Assembly: GCF_002251755.1 (NCBI RefSeq)
Contig: NZ_NOXT01000125.1
Location: forward strand, 1 to 64,000
From: Sandarakinorhabdus cyanobacteriorum
GTDB taxonomy: Bacteria; Pseudomonadota; Alphaproteobacteria; Sphingomonadales; Sphingomonadaceae
DNA length: 64,000 nt
Direction of reading: 5' to 3'
This document shows positions 37,101 through 46,941 of this stretch, in pieces (the first letter of the stretch is position 1; each line of letters begins with the position of its first letter). The position numbers and the translations under genes are program-made. The notes below the pieces were generated by a model. It searched no databases, was not told the DNA's origin, and was given only the letters and a program-made list of their open reading frames with translations.

Positions 37101-37669
37101 TCGATATCCACCCCACCGCCTTCGTCCATCCTTCGGCGCAGATTTATGGCAAGGTGACAGTGGGTCCGCGTGCCAGCATCTGGTGCAACGCGGTGATCCG
37201 GGCCGAGACCGCCCATGTCGACATCCACGCAGGCGCCAATATCCAGGATTTCGTGATGATCCACACCGATCCAGGCAAACCGGTGATCGTCGGCGCCTAT
37301 ACCAGCGTCACCCATCATGTGACGCTGCACGGCTGCCAGGTGGGGGATCATTGCCTGATCGGCATCAATGCCACCGTGTATAACGGGGCCAGGGTGGGCG
37401 CTGGCTCCATCGTTGGCCAGCACGCCTATTGCAAGGACCGGTTCGAAGCGCCCGACAACAGCATCATCGTCGGCAGCCCGGCCAAGGTGATCGCCACCCG
37501 CGACAATCGCCTGCCCAACCGCATCAACGCCGAATTCTACATGCGCAACGCCGAATGCTACGCGCAAGGCAACCACCGCGCCTGGGATGGCCCCGAATTC
37601 GAAGCCTGGTTTGCCGCGACCATGCAACGCCTGCAGGCCGAGTATGCGCAAAGCGCCACTGGCGCTTGA
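37097..37669 (+). CDS. Gamma-carbonic-anhydrase-like hexapeptide-repeat protein
   Basis: This left-handed beta-helix protein (190 residues) has repeating hexapeptides and the histidine set of the YrdA/PaaY group: MIHTD, then THHVTLHGCQVG. These His residues bind metal in gamma carbonic anhydrases. Some relatives are thioesterases (PaaY) or have no known activity, so carbonic anhydrase function is tentative. It is translationally coupled to mlaC. Confidence 0.83.
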   Translation: MIDIHPTAFVHPSAQIYGKVTVGPRASIWCNAVIRAETAHVDIHAGANIQDFVMIHTDPGKPVIVGAYTSVTHHVTLHGCQVGDHCLIGINATVYNGARVGAGSIVGQHAYCKDRFEAPDNSIIVGSPAKVIATRDNRLPNRINAEFYMRNAECYAQGNHRAWDGPEFEAWFAATMQRLQAEYAQSATGA

Positions 37670-37695
37670 GCCCAACTGCGGCTAGACGCCGCGCC

Positions 37696-37908
37696 ATGAG
37701 CAAGCTGCATCTCGTTTTCGGTGGCCGTGTGGCCGATCCCCAGGGGCTGGAGTTCACCAACCCCGATGATCTTCATGTTGTTGGCATCTTTCCCGATTAT
37801 GCCAAGGCCGAAGCCGCCTGGCGCGCCAATGCGCAACGCACGGTGGATGATGCGACGATGAAATATGTCGTCGTGCATCTGCACAAGCTGCTGCAGCCCG
37901 AAGGCTGA
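37696..37908 (+). CDS. DUF4170 family small protein
   Basis: This 70-residue cytosolic protein has the alphaproteobacterial DUF4170 pattern: LVFGGRV, LHVVGIFPDYAKAEAAWRAN, then KYVVVHLHKLL. Its role is unknown. It is 26 bp after the hexapeptide protein and probably on the same transcript. Confidence 0.75.
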   Translation: MSKLHLVFGGRVADPQGLEFTNPDDLHVVGIFPDYAKAEAAWRANAQRTVDDATMKYVVVHLHKLLQPEG

Positions 37909-37984
37909 ACCGGCCAACCCCCAACAAGTGCAGGCTTTCCAACCCCCGCTCCGGCCATAAAGTGGCGGCCGGGGAGATTGAGAC

Positions 37985-39550
<1,566 letters not shown>

Positions 39551-39551
39551 T

Positions 39552-39664
39552 CCTTCCCAAACAAGTTTGGGGAGGTGGCAGCCGAAGGCTGACGGAGGGG
39601 CGCTTGCCCCACCAGCCCCTCCGCCCCGCCTTGCTAGGCACCTCCCCAAACAAGTTTGGGGAGG
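39552..39664. repeat. Palindrome-ended intergenic repeat (copy 3)
   Basis: This 113-bp element, near copy 2 in sequence but inverted, has outer arms CCCAAACAAGTTTGGGGAGG (left) and CTCCCCAAACAAGTTTGGGG (right), and an inner AGCCGAAGGCT hairpin. It sits between the convergent acyl-CoA synthetase and rpmE genes. Confidence 0.85.
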
Positions 39665-39672
39665 ACCCAACG

Positions 39673-39700
39673 GAAAAGGGCGGCCCACAAGGACCGCCCT
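39673..39700 (-). terminator. Terminator of rpmE
   Basis: On the minus strand a stem AGGGCGG/CCGCCCT (39700-39694 with 39683-39677) is followed by TTTT, about 25 bp past the rpmE stop. Confidence 0.6.
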
Positions 39701-39725
39701 CACCGCTTCAGCCTGACAGCCAGGC

Positions 39726-39956
39726 TTATTTCTTGCCCAGACCAAAGCTGGCGAAACGCTTGTTGAAGCGCGCCACCTGGCCGCCGGCATCCATCAGGCG
39801 GCCGGTGCCGCCGGTCCACGCCGGGTGGCTGGTCGGATCGATTTCCAGGTTCATCACGTCGCCATCCTTGCCCCAGGTCGAACGGGTCTGATAGGTGGTG
39901 CCGTCCGTCATCTTGACGGTGATGGTGTGATAATCGGGATGAACGCCGGACTTCAT
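39726..39956 (-). CDS. rpmE: 50S ribosomal protein L31
   Basis: This small 76-residue protein joins the large and small ribosomal subunits. It starts [14 protein letters not shown] and contains [25 protein letters not shown], typical of alphaproteobacterial L31. No CxxC zinc ribbon is present, so this is the zinc-free (C-minus) form. It is divergent from the carboxylase gene. Confidence 0.95.
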   Translation of the reverse strand: MKSGVHPDYHTITVKMTDGTTYQTRSTWGKDGDVMNLEIDPTSHPAWTGGTGRLMDAGGQVARFNKRFASFGLGKK

Positions 39957-40055
39957 GATGGGCTTCCTTCATTGCGGACCGGTTCCGACCGGCCCTTGGA
40001 AAACTGAACGCGCCGCATAGCGGCTTGTCCCCAGCTTTGCAACTGTTCCACGCAC

Positions 40056-40113
40056 CTGCGCCAGGTTCGCTTTGCGGTGGCTGCGCCAGGTTCGCTTTGG
40101 GGTGGCTGCGCCA
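40056..40113. repeat. 25-bp tandem repeat upstream of liuB
   Basis: Unit CTGCGCCAGGTTCGCTTTGC plus GGTGG (40056-40080) is followed at once by a copy with one mismatch (40081-40105), then an 8-bp partial third copy. It lies in the 193-bp rpmE/liuB divergent region, upstream of the chosen liuB start. Confidence 0.9.
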
Positions 40114-40149
40114 CTTGGCGACTGGCGCGGGGCCGCCTATACCGCAACA

Positions 40150-41724
40150 ATGCCCGCCATTGGTAAACCCCTGCCCCCCTCCGCCAAGTCCACCGCCAGC
40201 GCCATGGCGGATCTGCTCAGCGACCTGCGCGAAAAGGCCGCCCGCATCGCGCTGGGCGGGCCGCAGGCGGCGCGGGAAAAACATGTGGCACGCGGCAAGC
40301 TGCTGCCGCGCCAGCGGGTGGAGGCGCTGCTCGACCCCCACACTGCGTTCCTCGAGATCGGCCAGTTCGCCGCCCATGATGTCTATGGCGAGGATGTGCC
40401 CGCCGCCGGCCTGATCGCCGGGGTGGGCCAGGTCGAAGGCCGGCTGTGCGTGATCGTCGCCAATGATGCCACGGTGAAGGGCGGCAGCTATTATCCGCTC
40501 ACCGTGAAAAAACATCTGCGCGCCCAGGAAATCGCCGCGCAAAACGGCCTGCCCTGCCTCTATCTGGTCGATTCTGGCGGCGCCAATCTGCCCCGGCAGG
40601 ATGAGGTGTTCCCCGATCGCGACCATTTCGGCCGCATCTTCTTCAACCAGGCCACCATGAGCGCGGCCGGCATCCCGCAGGTGGCGGTGGTGATGGGCAG
40701 CTGCACCGCCGGCGGCGCCTATGTGCCGGCGATGGCGGATGAATCGATCATCGTGAAGAACCAGGGCACCATCTTCTTAGGCGGGCCGCCCCTGGTGAAG
40801 GCCGCCACCGGCGAGGAGGTGACCGCCGAGGAGCTGGGCGGCGGCGATGTGCACACGCGGCTTTCGGGCGTGGCCGATCATCTCGCCGAAAATGACCAGG
40901 ATGCCATTGCGATTGCCCGGCGCATCATCGCCACCGTGCCGGCCGCGCCCGCCGTGGTGCGCGGCCCCAGCCGGCCGCCGCTGTTCGACGCCGCCGAGCT
41001 GAACGCGCTCGCCCCCATCGACACGCGGGTGCCGGTGGACGTGCGCGAGATCATCGCCCGGCTGGTCGACGGATCGGAACTGCACGAATTCAAGCCGCGC
41101 TATGGCGAGACGCTGGTCACCGGCTTTGCCGATATCGAGGGCTATCCCGTCGGCATCATCGCCAACAACGGCATCCTGTTCAGCGAAAGCGCCCAGAAGG
41201 GCGCGCATTTCATCGAACTGGCCTGCCAGCGCCGCACGCCCCTCTTGTTCCTGCAGAATATCAGCGGCTTCATGGTTGGCCGCCGCTTTGAGAATGAAGG
41301 CATCGCCAAGCATGGCGCCAAGCTGGTGACGGCGGTTGCCTGTGCCGCCGTGCCCAAGATCACCGTGGTGACCGGCGGCAGCTTTGGCGCCGGCAATTAT
41401 GGCATGTGCGGCCGGGCCTATTCCCCACGCTTCCTGTGGATGTGGCCCAATGCGCGGATCAGCGTGATGGGCGGCGAACAGGCGGCGAGCGTGCTGGCCA
41501 CGGTGAAGGGCGGCGGCTTCAAGTCGGCCGCGGAGGAAGAGGCGTTCAAGGCGCCAATCCGCGCCCAATATGAGCGCCAGGGACATCCCTATTACGCCAG
41601 CGCCCGGCTGTGGGACGATGGCATCATCGCGCCGGAAGACACGCGCGCCGTGGTGGCGCTGTCCCTCGCGGCGTCGCTGCAGCAGCCGGTGCCGGAAACC
41701 CGCTTCGGCACCTTCCGGATGTGA
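40150..41724 (+). CDS. liuB: Methylcrotonyl-CoA carboxylase, carboxyltransferase (beta) subunit
   Basis: This subunit transfers CO2 from biotin to 3-methylcrotonyl-CoA in leucine catabolism. The 524-residue product has the carboxyl-transferase halves, [22 protein letters not shown], the acyl-CoA-binding [13 protein letters not shown] and [11 protein letters not shown], and the late [13 protein letters not shown]. Propionyl-CoA carboxylase beta is the main alternative, but the following hydratase and biotin subunit favour methylcrotonyl-CoA. The ATG at 40150 is chosen because the longer frame runs through the tandem repeat. Confidence 0.9.
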   Translation: MPAIGKPLPPSAKSTASAMADLLSDLREKAARIALGGPQAAREKHVARGKLLPRQRVEALLDPHTAFLEIGQFAAHDVYGEDVPAAGLIAGVGQVEGRLCVIVANDATVKGGSYYPLTVKKHLRAQEIAAQNGLPCLYLVDSGGANLPRQDEVFPDRDHFGRIFFNQATMSAAGIPQVAVVMGSCTAGGAYVPAMADESIIVKNQGTIFLGGPPLVKAATGEEVTAEELGGGDVHTRLSGVADHLAENDQDAIAIARRIIATVPAAPAVVRGPSRPPLFDAAELNALAPIDTRVPVDVREIIARLVDGSELHEFKPRYGETLVTGFADIEGYPVGIIANNGILFSESAQKGAHFIELACQRRTPLLFLQNISGFMVGRRFENEGIAKHGAKLVTAVACAAVPKITVVTGGSFGAGNYGMCGRAYSPRFLWMWPNARISVMGGEQAASVLATVKGGGFKSAAEEEAFKAPIRAQYERQGHPYYASARLWDDGIIAPEDTRAVVALSLAASLQQPVPETRFGTFRM

Positions 41725-41732
41725 GGCGGCCC

Positions 41733-42512
41733 ATGCTTGACGAAAGCCTTGACGATTATGGCACCGCCCGCCTCACCCTCAACCGGCCGGAGCGGCATAA
41801 CGCCTTCAACGCCGATCTGATCGCCGCGCTCACGGAAGGCTTCACCCGGCTGGGCCAGGCGAATGAGGTGCGCGCCATCGTACTGAGCGGCGCCGGCAAG
41901 AGCTTCTCCGCCGGCGCCGATCTCGACTGGATGCGCGCGGCGGCCGGCTGGAGCGCTGCCGAGAATGAAGCCGACGCCACGCGGCTTTCGGACATGCTGG
42001 CCGCCATCAATGATTGCCCGAAGCCGGTGATCGTTGTCGCCCACGGCCATGTCACGGGCGGCGGCGTTGGGCTGGTTGCCTGTGCCGACATGGCGGTGGC
42101 GGTGGATGGCACCCAGTTCCGCCTGTCTGAAGTGCGGCTGGGCCTCACCCCGGCCACCATCTCGCCCTTCGTGATGGCGAAGATCGGCGCGCGCGCCCGG
42201 CGCTGGTTCCTCACCGCCGAGGCCTTTGATGCCGCAACCGCGCAATCACTTGGTTTGGTGGACGAAGTCGCCATCGATGCCGATGCCGCCGAGGCCGTGG
42301 TGGCGCACTGGCTCACCCACATCGGTCAGGCCGCCCCCGGGGCGGTTGCTGATGCCAAGCGGCTGGCGCTGGACTTTGCCGGCCAGGCCATCAGCGACGA
42401 ACTGCGCGCCGACACCGCCCGCCGCATCGCCGCCCGCCGCACTGTCGCTGAAGGCCGCGAGGGCATCAACGCCTTCTTGAGCAAGGGAAAACCATCATGG
42501 GTGATCGAATGA
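41733..42512 (+). CDS. liuC: Enoyl-CoA hydratase (methylglutaconyl-CoA hydratase)
   Basis: This crotonase-fold protein of 259 residues has SGAGKSFSAGADLDWMR (oxyanion hole) and HGHVTGGGVGLVACADM. The position between liuB and liuD suggests hydration of 3-methylglutaconyl-CoA to HMG-CoA. SD-like GAGG precedes ATG 41733. The end overlaps the next gene by 16 nt. Confidence 0.87.
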   Translation: MLDESLDDYGTARLTLNRPERHNAFNADLIAALTEGFTRLGQANEVRAIVLSGAGKSFSAGADLDWMRAAAGWSAAENEADATRLSDMLAAINDCPKPVIVVAHGHVTGGGVGLVACADMAVAVDGTQFRLSEVRLGLTPATISPFVMAKIGARARRWFLTAEAFDAATAQSLGLVDEVAIDADAAEAVVAHWLTHIGQAAPGAVADAKRLALDFAGQAISDELRADTARRIAARRTVAEGREGINAFLSKGKPSWVIE

Positions 42513-42958
42513 TGCGCGCCGGCCTGATCGCACTGCTGCTGGCAGCCCCCGCCGCCGCCAATCCCAAGGCCGAGGTGATGGCCGCCACCAACGCCTTCAT
42601 GGCCGCGCTCAACAAGGGCGATGCCAATGCGGCCGAGGCGATGACGCATCCGCAGCTTGTCATCCAGATCCTGCGCTTCCCGCCCGAAGGCGGCTCGAAA
42701 TACAGCGTGCTCACCCGCCAGGCCCTGTTCGACAATTTCCGCAACGCCCCGCCGCGCGTGTTTGACGAGCGGATCGTGAAGTCGAAAATCCTCGTCACCC
42801 GCGATTATGCCCATGTCTGGGCACCCTACACGCTGGATATCGATGGCAAGCGCATCCATTGCGGGGTGGACAGTTTTGGCTGGAGCAAGATCGACGGCAA
42901 ATGGCTGCTGACGACCTTCGGCTGGACCGCCGATCCCAAGGGCTGCCCGCCGAAATAA
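42497..42958 (+). CDS. Exported SnoaL/NTF2-like protein
   Basis: This 153-residue protein has a short signal peptide (LIALLLAAPAAANPKAE). A helix FMAALNKGDANAAEAM and later beta strands (ILVTRDYAHVWAPYTLDIDGKRIHCGVD, DGKWLLTTFGW) match the cone-shaped NTF2/SnoaL or DUF4440-like fold. No catalytic role is evident. It is inserted between liuC and liuD, overlapping liuC, so it is likely cotranscribed. Confidence 0.7.
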   Translation: MGDRMMRAGLIALLLAAPAAANPKAEVMAATNAFMAALNKGDANAAEAMTHPQLVIQILRFPPEGGSKYSVLTRQALFDNFRNAPPRVFDERIVKSKILVTRDYAHVWAPYTLDIDGKRIHCGVDSFGWSKIDGKWLLTTFGWTADPKGCPPK

Positions 42959-43018
42959 CCCCTCACCCTCCCACCGCTGTGCGGCGGGGCCCACCCTCTC
43001 CCCGAACGGGAGAGGGGC
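42959..43018. repeat. GC-rich intergenic repeat ahead of liuD
   Basis: CCCTCACCCTCCCACCGCTG leads into CCGC/GCGG arms and CCCTCTCCCC/GGGAGAGGGG arms. It is a small two-hairpin element like the argD-argF repeat. It lies in the 74-bp gap before the liuD start. Confidence 0.65.
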
Positions 43019-43032
43019 TGAAGAGTGAAACG

Positions 43033-44991
43033 ATGCACAAGATCCTGATCGCCAATCGCGGCGAAATTGCCTGCCGCATCATCCGCACCGCCCACCGCTT
43101 GGGGCTCGCCACCGTGGCCGTGCACAGCGCCGCCGATGCCGATGCGCCCTTCGTGCGCGAGGCCGGCCAGGCCGTGCCACTGGCCGGCGACCGGCCCTAT
43201 CTCGACATTGATGCCATCATCGCGGCGGCCAGGCGCACCGGCGCCGATGCCATCCACCCCGGCTATGGCTTCCTCAGCGAGAATGCCGAATTTGCCAAGG
43301 CATTGAAAAAGGCCGGCCTCATCTTCATCGGCCCGCCGGAAAGCGCCATGCGGGTGATGGCCCTGAAAGACACCGCCAAGGCCGCCATGAAGAAGGCCGG
43401 CGTGCCGATCACGCCAGGCTATCAGGGCACAGACCAGAGCCTGGTGCGGCTGCAGAAGGCGGCTGAGGGTGTGGGCTTCCCGCTGCTGATCAAGGCGGTG
43501 GCCGGCGGCGGCGGCAAGGGCATGCGCGCCGTCCATGCGCCGGAAGAATTCCAGGATGCGCTGATGGCTGCCCAGCGCGAGGGCGAAACCGCCTTTGGCA
43601 ATCCGGCGGTGATGCTGGAAAAGCTGATCCAGCGCCCGCGCCATGTCGAGGTGCAGCTGTTTGCCGATGCCCATGGCAATGCCGTCCACCTGTTTGAACG
43701 CGACTGCTCGCTGCAGCGCCGCCACCAGAAGGTGATCGAGGAAGCCCCCGCCCCCGGCCTGTCAGACCGGTTGCGCCACACGCTGGGCATCGCCGCCGTG
43801 ACCGCCGCCCATGCCATCGGCTATCAGGGTGCAGGCACGGTGGAATTCATCCTCGATCTCGACACGCTGGACGAAGCCGGCGATCCCGCCTTCTACTTCA
43901 TGGAGATGAACACCCGCCTGCAGGTGGAGCATCCCGTCACCGAATGCATCACCGGCGAGGACCTGGTGGAATGGCAGATCCGCGTCGCGCGCGGCGAACC
44001 GCTGCCCAAGCGCCAGGACGAGCTGAGCGTGACCGGCTGGGCGATGGAGGCCCGGCTTTATGCCGAGGATCCGGATGGCGGCTTCCTGCCATCGACCGGC
44101 ACCATCCACCGCCTGGCCTTTGGCGCCGGGGCCGGCGTCCGCATCGATACCGGCGTGGAACAGGGCAGCCGCATCGGCCTTGATTATGATCCGATGATCG
44201 CCAAGGTGATCGCCCATGGCGCCAGCCGCGGCGAGGCCATCGACCGGCTGGTCGGCGCGCTGGATGCGACCATCGTTGATGGCCTGAAATCCAATCGCGC
44301 CTTCCTCGCCCGGCTGGCCGACCATCCGGCCTTCCGCGCCGGCGAGGTGGATACCGGCTTCATCGCCCGCCACATGGCCAGCCTGTCGCCGCCCGCCGCC
44401 TGCCCGGCCCCGGCGCTGCTGGCCGCCGCGCTCGGCCTGGGCCTGCCCAGCGGCGCGGCGCCCGCCAGCCTGTTTGCTGCCCTGCCGATCCGCCTCAACC
44501 TGGCGCGGGAACAGACGGTGATGCTGTCGTGGCAAGGCGACGCCCACGCGGTCAGCCTGCGCAGCGTCGGCCAGGATCGCTGGCGCATCGGCGGCCTTCC
44601 CGGCGTTGGCGAAGTCAGCGCCCGCCGCACCGGGCCCAATGGCCTGATGATCGACATGGGCGGCACGTTGCTGCCCGCGACGATGGTCCCCCAGGCCGGC
44701 AGCGTGGAGGTGCGGTTGGCGGGCCAGAGCTGGAGCATCGCGACCATGCCGCCGAAAAAGGCCGAAGCCGGCGCCGGCCACGCCCAGTTGATGGCGCCAA
44801 TGCCCGGCCGTGTGCTCAGCGTTGACGTGACGCCGGGCCAGGCCGTGGCCGAAGGTGACCGGCTGCTGGTGCTGGAAGCGATGAAGATGGAGCATCGGCT
44901 GACGGCACGCACCGCCGGCACCATCAAGGCCGTGCACGTCGCCACCGGCGATCAGGTCGCCGATGGCATGATGCTGGTGGAGTTTGCGTGA
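43033..44991 (+). CDS. liuD: Methylcrotonyl-CoA carboxylase, biotin (alpha) subunit
   Basis: This 652-residue biotin carboxylase plus carrier has a biotin-carboxylase N-terminal domain (MHKILIANRGEIACRII), an ATP-grasp domain with KAVAGGGGKGMR and EMNTRLQVEHPVTE, and a C-terminal biotinyl domain with Lys618 in LEAMKMEH. It pairs with LiuB. The frame is open upstream to 42859 but overlaps the previous gene and the repeat, so ATG 43033 is used. Its stop overlaps the next GTG by 4 nt. Confidence 0.93.
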   Translation: MHKILIANRGEIACRIIRTAHRLGLATVAVHSAADADAPFVREAGQAVPLAGDRPYLDIDAIIAAARRTGADAIHPGYGFLSENAEFAKALKKAGLIFIGPPESAMRVMALKDTAKAAMKKAGVPITPGYQGTDQSLVRLQKAAEGVGFPLLIKAVAGGGGKGMRAVHAPEEFQDALMAAQREGETAFGNPAVMLEKLIQRPRHVEVQLFADAHGNAVHLFERDCSLQRRHQKVIEEAPAPGLSDRLRHTLGIAAVTAAHAIGYQGAGTVEFILDLDTLDEAGDPAFYFMEMNTRLQVEHPVTECITGEDLVEWQIRVARGEPLPKRQDELSVTGWAMEARLYAEDPDGGFLPSTGTIHRLAFGAGAGVRIDTGVEQGSRIGLDYDPMIAKVIAHGASRGEAIDRLVGALDATIVDGLKSNRAFLARLADHPAFRAGEVDTGFIARHMASLSPPAACPAPALLAAALGLGLPSGAAPASLFAALPIRLNLAREQTVMLSWQGDAHAVSLRSVGQDRWRIGGLPGVGEVSARRTGPNGLMIDMGGTLLPATMVPQAGSVEVRLAGQSWSIATMPPKKAEAGAGHAQLMAPMPGRVLSVDVTPGQAVAEGDRLLVLEAMKMEHRLTARTAGTIKAVHVATGDQVADGMMLVEFA

Positions 44992-45404
44992 CGCCTGACC
45001 GGCGCGGGCTGCTGACGGCGCTGGCGCTCGGCCTTGCCGCCCCGGCCATCGCCGTGCCGGCCGGCGTGGCGGTGGAGGAATGGACCTTCCTCAAGGCCAG
45101 CACCGCCGATCCGGCCCCGCTGCTGCGCTTTCTGGAGGCGAATTGGCTGGTGATGGACCGGCTGGCGGTGGCGCAGGGCCTGTTTGCCCATGCCCGGTTG
45201 TACCGCGCCGATCCGGCCGATGGCGCCAGCTGGGATGTGGTGATGATTGTCGGCTATCGCACGCCGGCCGGTTATGAGGGCGTGCGCGCCGCATTCGAGG
45301 CCATCCGCGCCGCCCACCGCCCGGTGCAACCCGATGGCCAGCCGCTCGCCGCCCTTGGCCGCATTGTCGAAAGCCGGCGCGTGCAGCTGGTGGCCAGCGC
45401 CTGA
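44988..45404 (+). CDS. Hypothetical exported protein
   Basis: This 138-residue product starts at a GTG overlapping the liuD stop (GTGA). It has a twin-arginine-like or simple signal sequence (DRRGLLTALALGLAAPAIA) and a small alpha/beta body with WTFLKA and VVMIVGYRTPAGYEGVR. No family was recognised. The tight coupling to liuD suggests coexpression with leucine catabolism. Confidence 0.65.
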   Translation: MTPDRRGLLTALALGLAAPAIAVPAGVAVEEWTFLKASTADPAPLLRFLEANWLVMDRLAVAQGLFAHARLYRADPADGASWDVVMIVGYRTPAGYEGVRAAFEAIRAAHRPVQPDGQPLAALGRIVESRRVQLVASA

Positions 45405-45463
45405 CACGGGTTGGCCCGAACCGGCGGGGCTCATGCCGGTCCGGGCCCTTCCGGCCAGGAAGC

Positions 45464-45597
45464 TCAGGGTTTGATCAGGCGCGGTGCCACGCCCAGCACC
45501 GCCAGCGCAAAGATCAGCATGGGGTTTCCGGTGTCTGGCTTGGCGACGCGGCCACCCCCAGCACCAGCATGGCCACCATCAGCATTATCTGGCTCAT
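45464..45597 (-). pseudogene. Tiny membrane-peptide ORFs at the end of the XRE operon
   Basis: ATG 45597 overlaps the previous stop (ATGA) and opens 27 codons, MSQIMLMVAMLVLGVAASPS and a few more, ending at 45514. A different frame then gives ATG 45520, MLIFALAVLGVAPRLIKP, ending at 45464. The two hydrophobic segments look like one two-helix protein broken by a single-base frame change. In the downstream frame the joining segment reads RVAKPDTGNP. It may also be two real micropeptides. The evidence is weak. Confidence 0.4.
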
Positions 45598-45836
45598 GCC
45601 TCATCCTCCGCATCGGCAGGCTGTTCGCGCCAGGCCAGGATGATGCCGGGCAGCGCCATCGCACTGATCGCGAACCCCGAGAGCAGATCGAGCGCCTGCC
45701 CCTGCCCCGGCATCCAGCCATCGACGAACTTTGCAATGATCGACCAGATGAGGAAGCCGAACAGGCCGGTCACCATGATCTGGTGGGTCGCCACATAGGC
45801 CTTGTCGCGCAACTGGCGTTCACGCTCGTCCAGCAT
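45594..45836 (-). CDS. Small two-helix membrane protein (LDERE half)
   Basis: This 80-residue protein starts MLDERERQLRDKAYVATHQ, then has two membrane helices and ends LPGIILAWREQPADAEDEA. This matches the second half of the 154-residue neighbour, which has [20 protein letters not shown] and ends [16 protein letters not shown]. It overlaps the previous gene by 17 nt in another frame. It may be the C-terminal half of a split paralogue. Function is unknown. Confidence 0.65.
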   Translation of the reverse strand: MLDERERQLRDKAYVATHQIMVTGLFGFLIWSIIAKFVDGWMPGQGQALDLLSGFAISAMALPGIILAWREQPADAEDEA

Positions 45837-46074
45837 GGCCGCTGGATTGGGTCAACTGCCCGCGCCCATCGATGAACAGCGCAACGGCACTGAACAGCCC
45901 GATCAGCCGCACGAACACGAACCCGATCGGGGTGGTGCCTTCGGCATCGGCGGTGATGGCACCGCCCAGATAGCCGATGCCGATGCCGCCCAGGACGGCG
46001 ACCGACAACAGGCGCGCGGTGCGCAGACTCAGTTTCAGCGGGGCCTTGGGGGCCATGGTCATCGTCCTTCCCAT
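45820..46074 (-). CDS. Small two-helix membrane protein (N-terminal half of paralogue)
   Basis: This 84-residue protein has two predicted helices (LLSVAVLGGIGIGYLGG and FVFVRLIGLFSAVALFI). Its RTARLLSVA matches RKARWFSIA in the 154-residue neighbour. AGAGGA lies 7 nt before ATG 46074. If the frame changed by one base near its end it would join the LDERE protein downstream, restoring a copy of the larger paralogue. Function is unknown. Confidence 0.6.
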   Translation of the reverse strand: MGRTMTMAPKAPLKLSLRTARLLSVAVLGGIGIGYLGGAITADAEGTTPIGFVFVRLIGLFSAVALFIDGRGQLTQSSGHAGRA

Positions 46075-46077
46075 CGC

Positions 46078-46542
46078 TCAATCCTCTTCATCAACGGGCG
46101 TGTTCCAGGCCAGAATCGCTGACGGCAAGATCAACTGCAGCCACAGCATGTTGATCAGCAACAGCACCACTAGCATCGTGCCGGGTTCGGGCAGGCCAAG
46201 GCTGTTGCCGCGCGTGGCCAGGCCATACCAAAGCGTGAAGGCCATCAGCAGCAGGCCCATGATGCGATAACTGAGCGACAGGGCTCTGGCCGTTTCGATG
46301 GCCTCGCGCTCATCAAGTGCGCCCTTGGCTTCCCGCCGCCAGCCGGGCGTGCCGATCATCACGGCAAGCCCCAACGCCATGGCAACGAGAAAGATCACTG
46401 CAAATGCCACTTCAGCCATCGGTGACAGCGGCCAGGGGCGGATGATCAGGCCGATCTGCGCAACCGGAAACAGCAGGGCGAGCGCGATGCTGAACCAGCG
46501 CGCCTTGCGCGTGGACAGTCGCGGCACTTGGGTTGTGGCCAT
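46078..46542 (-). CDS. Four-helix membrane protein with LDERE motif
   Basis: This 154-residue integral membrane protein has two N-terminal helices (about residues 16-33, 43-64), a cytoplasmic linker with [15 protein letters not shown], two further helices, and the end [16 protein letters not shown]. The pattern resembles DUF2178-type membrane proteins found next to small XRE regulators, but the family assignment is tentative. ATG 46542 overlaps the regulator stop by one base (TGATG). It is probably regulated by it. Confidence 0.65.
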   Translation of the reverse strand: MATTQVPRLSTRKARWFSIALALLFPVAQIGLIIRPWPLSPMAEVAFAVIFLVAMALGLAVMIGTPGWRREAKGALDEREAIETARALSLSYRIMGLLLMAFTLWYGLATRGNSLGLPEPGTMLVVLLLINMLWLQLILPSAILAWNTPVDEED

Positions 46543-46814
46543 CAGCGGCCTCCTTCCATGATACGCGGCGCGGCCAGGCTGGCCGCCAGCGGGGCAAAGG
46601 GTTCCAGGCTGAACAACATTTCCACCGGCACGCCGAACACGCGCGCCAGTTTCAGCCCCAGTTCCAGGCTGGGGCCATATTGGCCACGCTCCAGGAAACC
46701 GATGGTCTGCGGGTTCACGCCCACTTGGCTTGCCAGATCCTCGCGGCTCAGCCCGGCTTCGGCCCGGAACAGGGCGAGGCGGTTGTGCAGGCTCGAGGCG
46801 TCGTTGTTCGTCAT
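46542..46814 (-). CDS. XRE-family transcriptional regulator
   Basis: This small DNA-binding protein (90 residues from ATG 46814; GTG 46817 is also possible) has one helix-turn-helix domain: [31 protein letters not shown] short tail of unknown role follows. The first gene of a four- or five-gene operon, it lies directly downstream of a palindrome and promoter, so self-control is likely. Predicted transcript starts at 46817-46820 leave almost no 5' leader. Confidence 0.85.
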   Translation of the reverse strand: MTNNDASSLHNRLALFRAEAGLSREDLASQVGVNPQTIGFLERGQYGPSLELGLKLARVFGVPVEMLFSLEPFAPLAASLAAPRIMEGGR

Positions 46815-46817
46815 CAC

Positions 46818-46843
46818 GAATCGTTATGTATACGCAACGATTC
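46818..46843. promoter_or_regulatory. 26-bp palindrome: likely operator of the XRE operon
   Basis: GAATCGTT (46818-46825) and AACGATTC (46836-46843) are perfect inverted 8-mers around a GTATAC core (46828-46833). In total 22 of 26 positions are symmetric. It lies between the regulator start and liuA and overlaps the -10 region of the regulator promoter, so binding would block transcription. Confidence 0.7.
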
Positions 46844-46853
46844 ATGCTGTCAA
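46825..46853 (-). promoter_or_regulatory. Promoter of the XRE operon
   Basis: Consensus TTGACA (46853-46848) with 17 nt to TACATA (46830-46825), or 15 nt to TATACA (46832-46827), reads toward the regulator. The -10 lies inside the palindrome, and the start site would be at or within a few bases of the start codon. Confidence 0.6.
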
Positions 46854-46941
46854 CGCGCAGTTCCGGATTTTGGCAATACCCCCTTCCCGCTCCTGCCCAC
46901 CCGGCCTAGAACGGCAGCAAATCAGACAAGGAATCCTTGGG

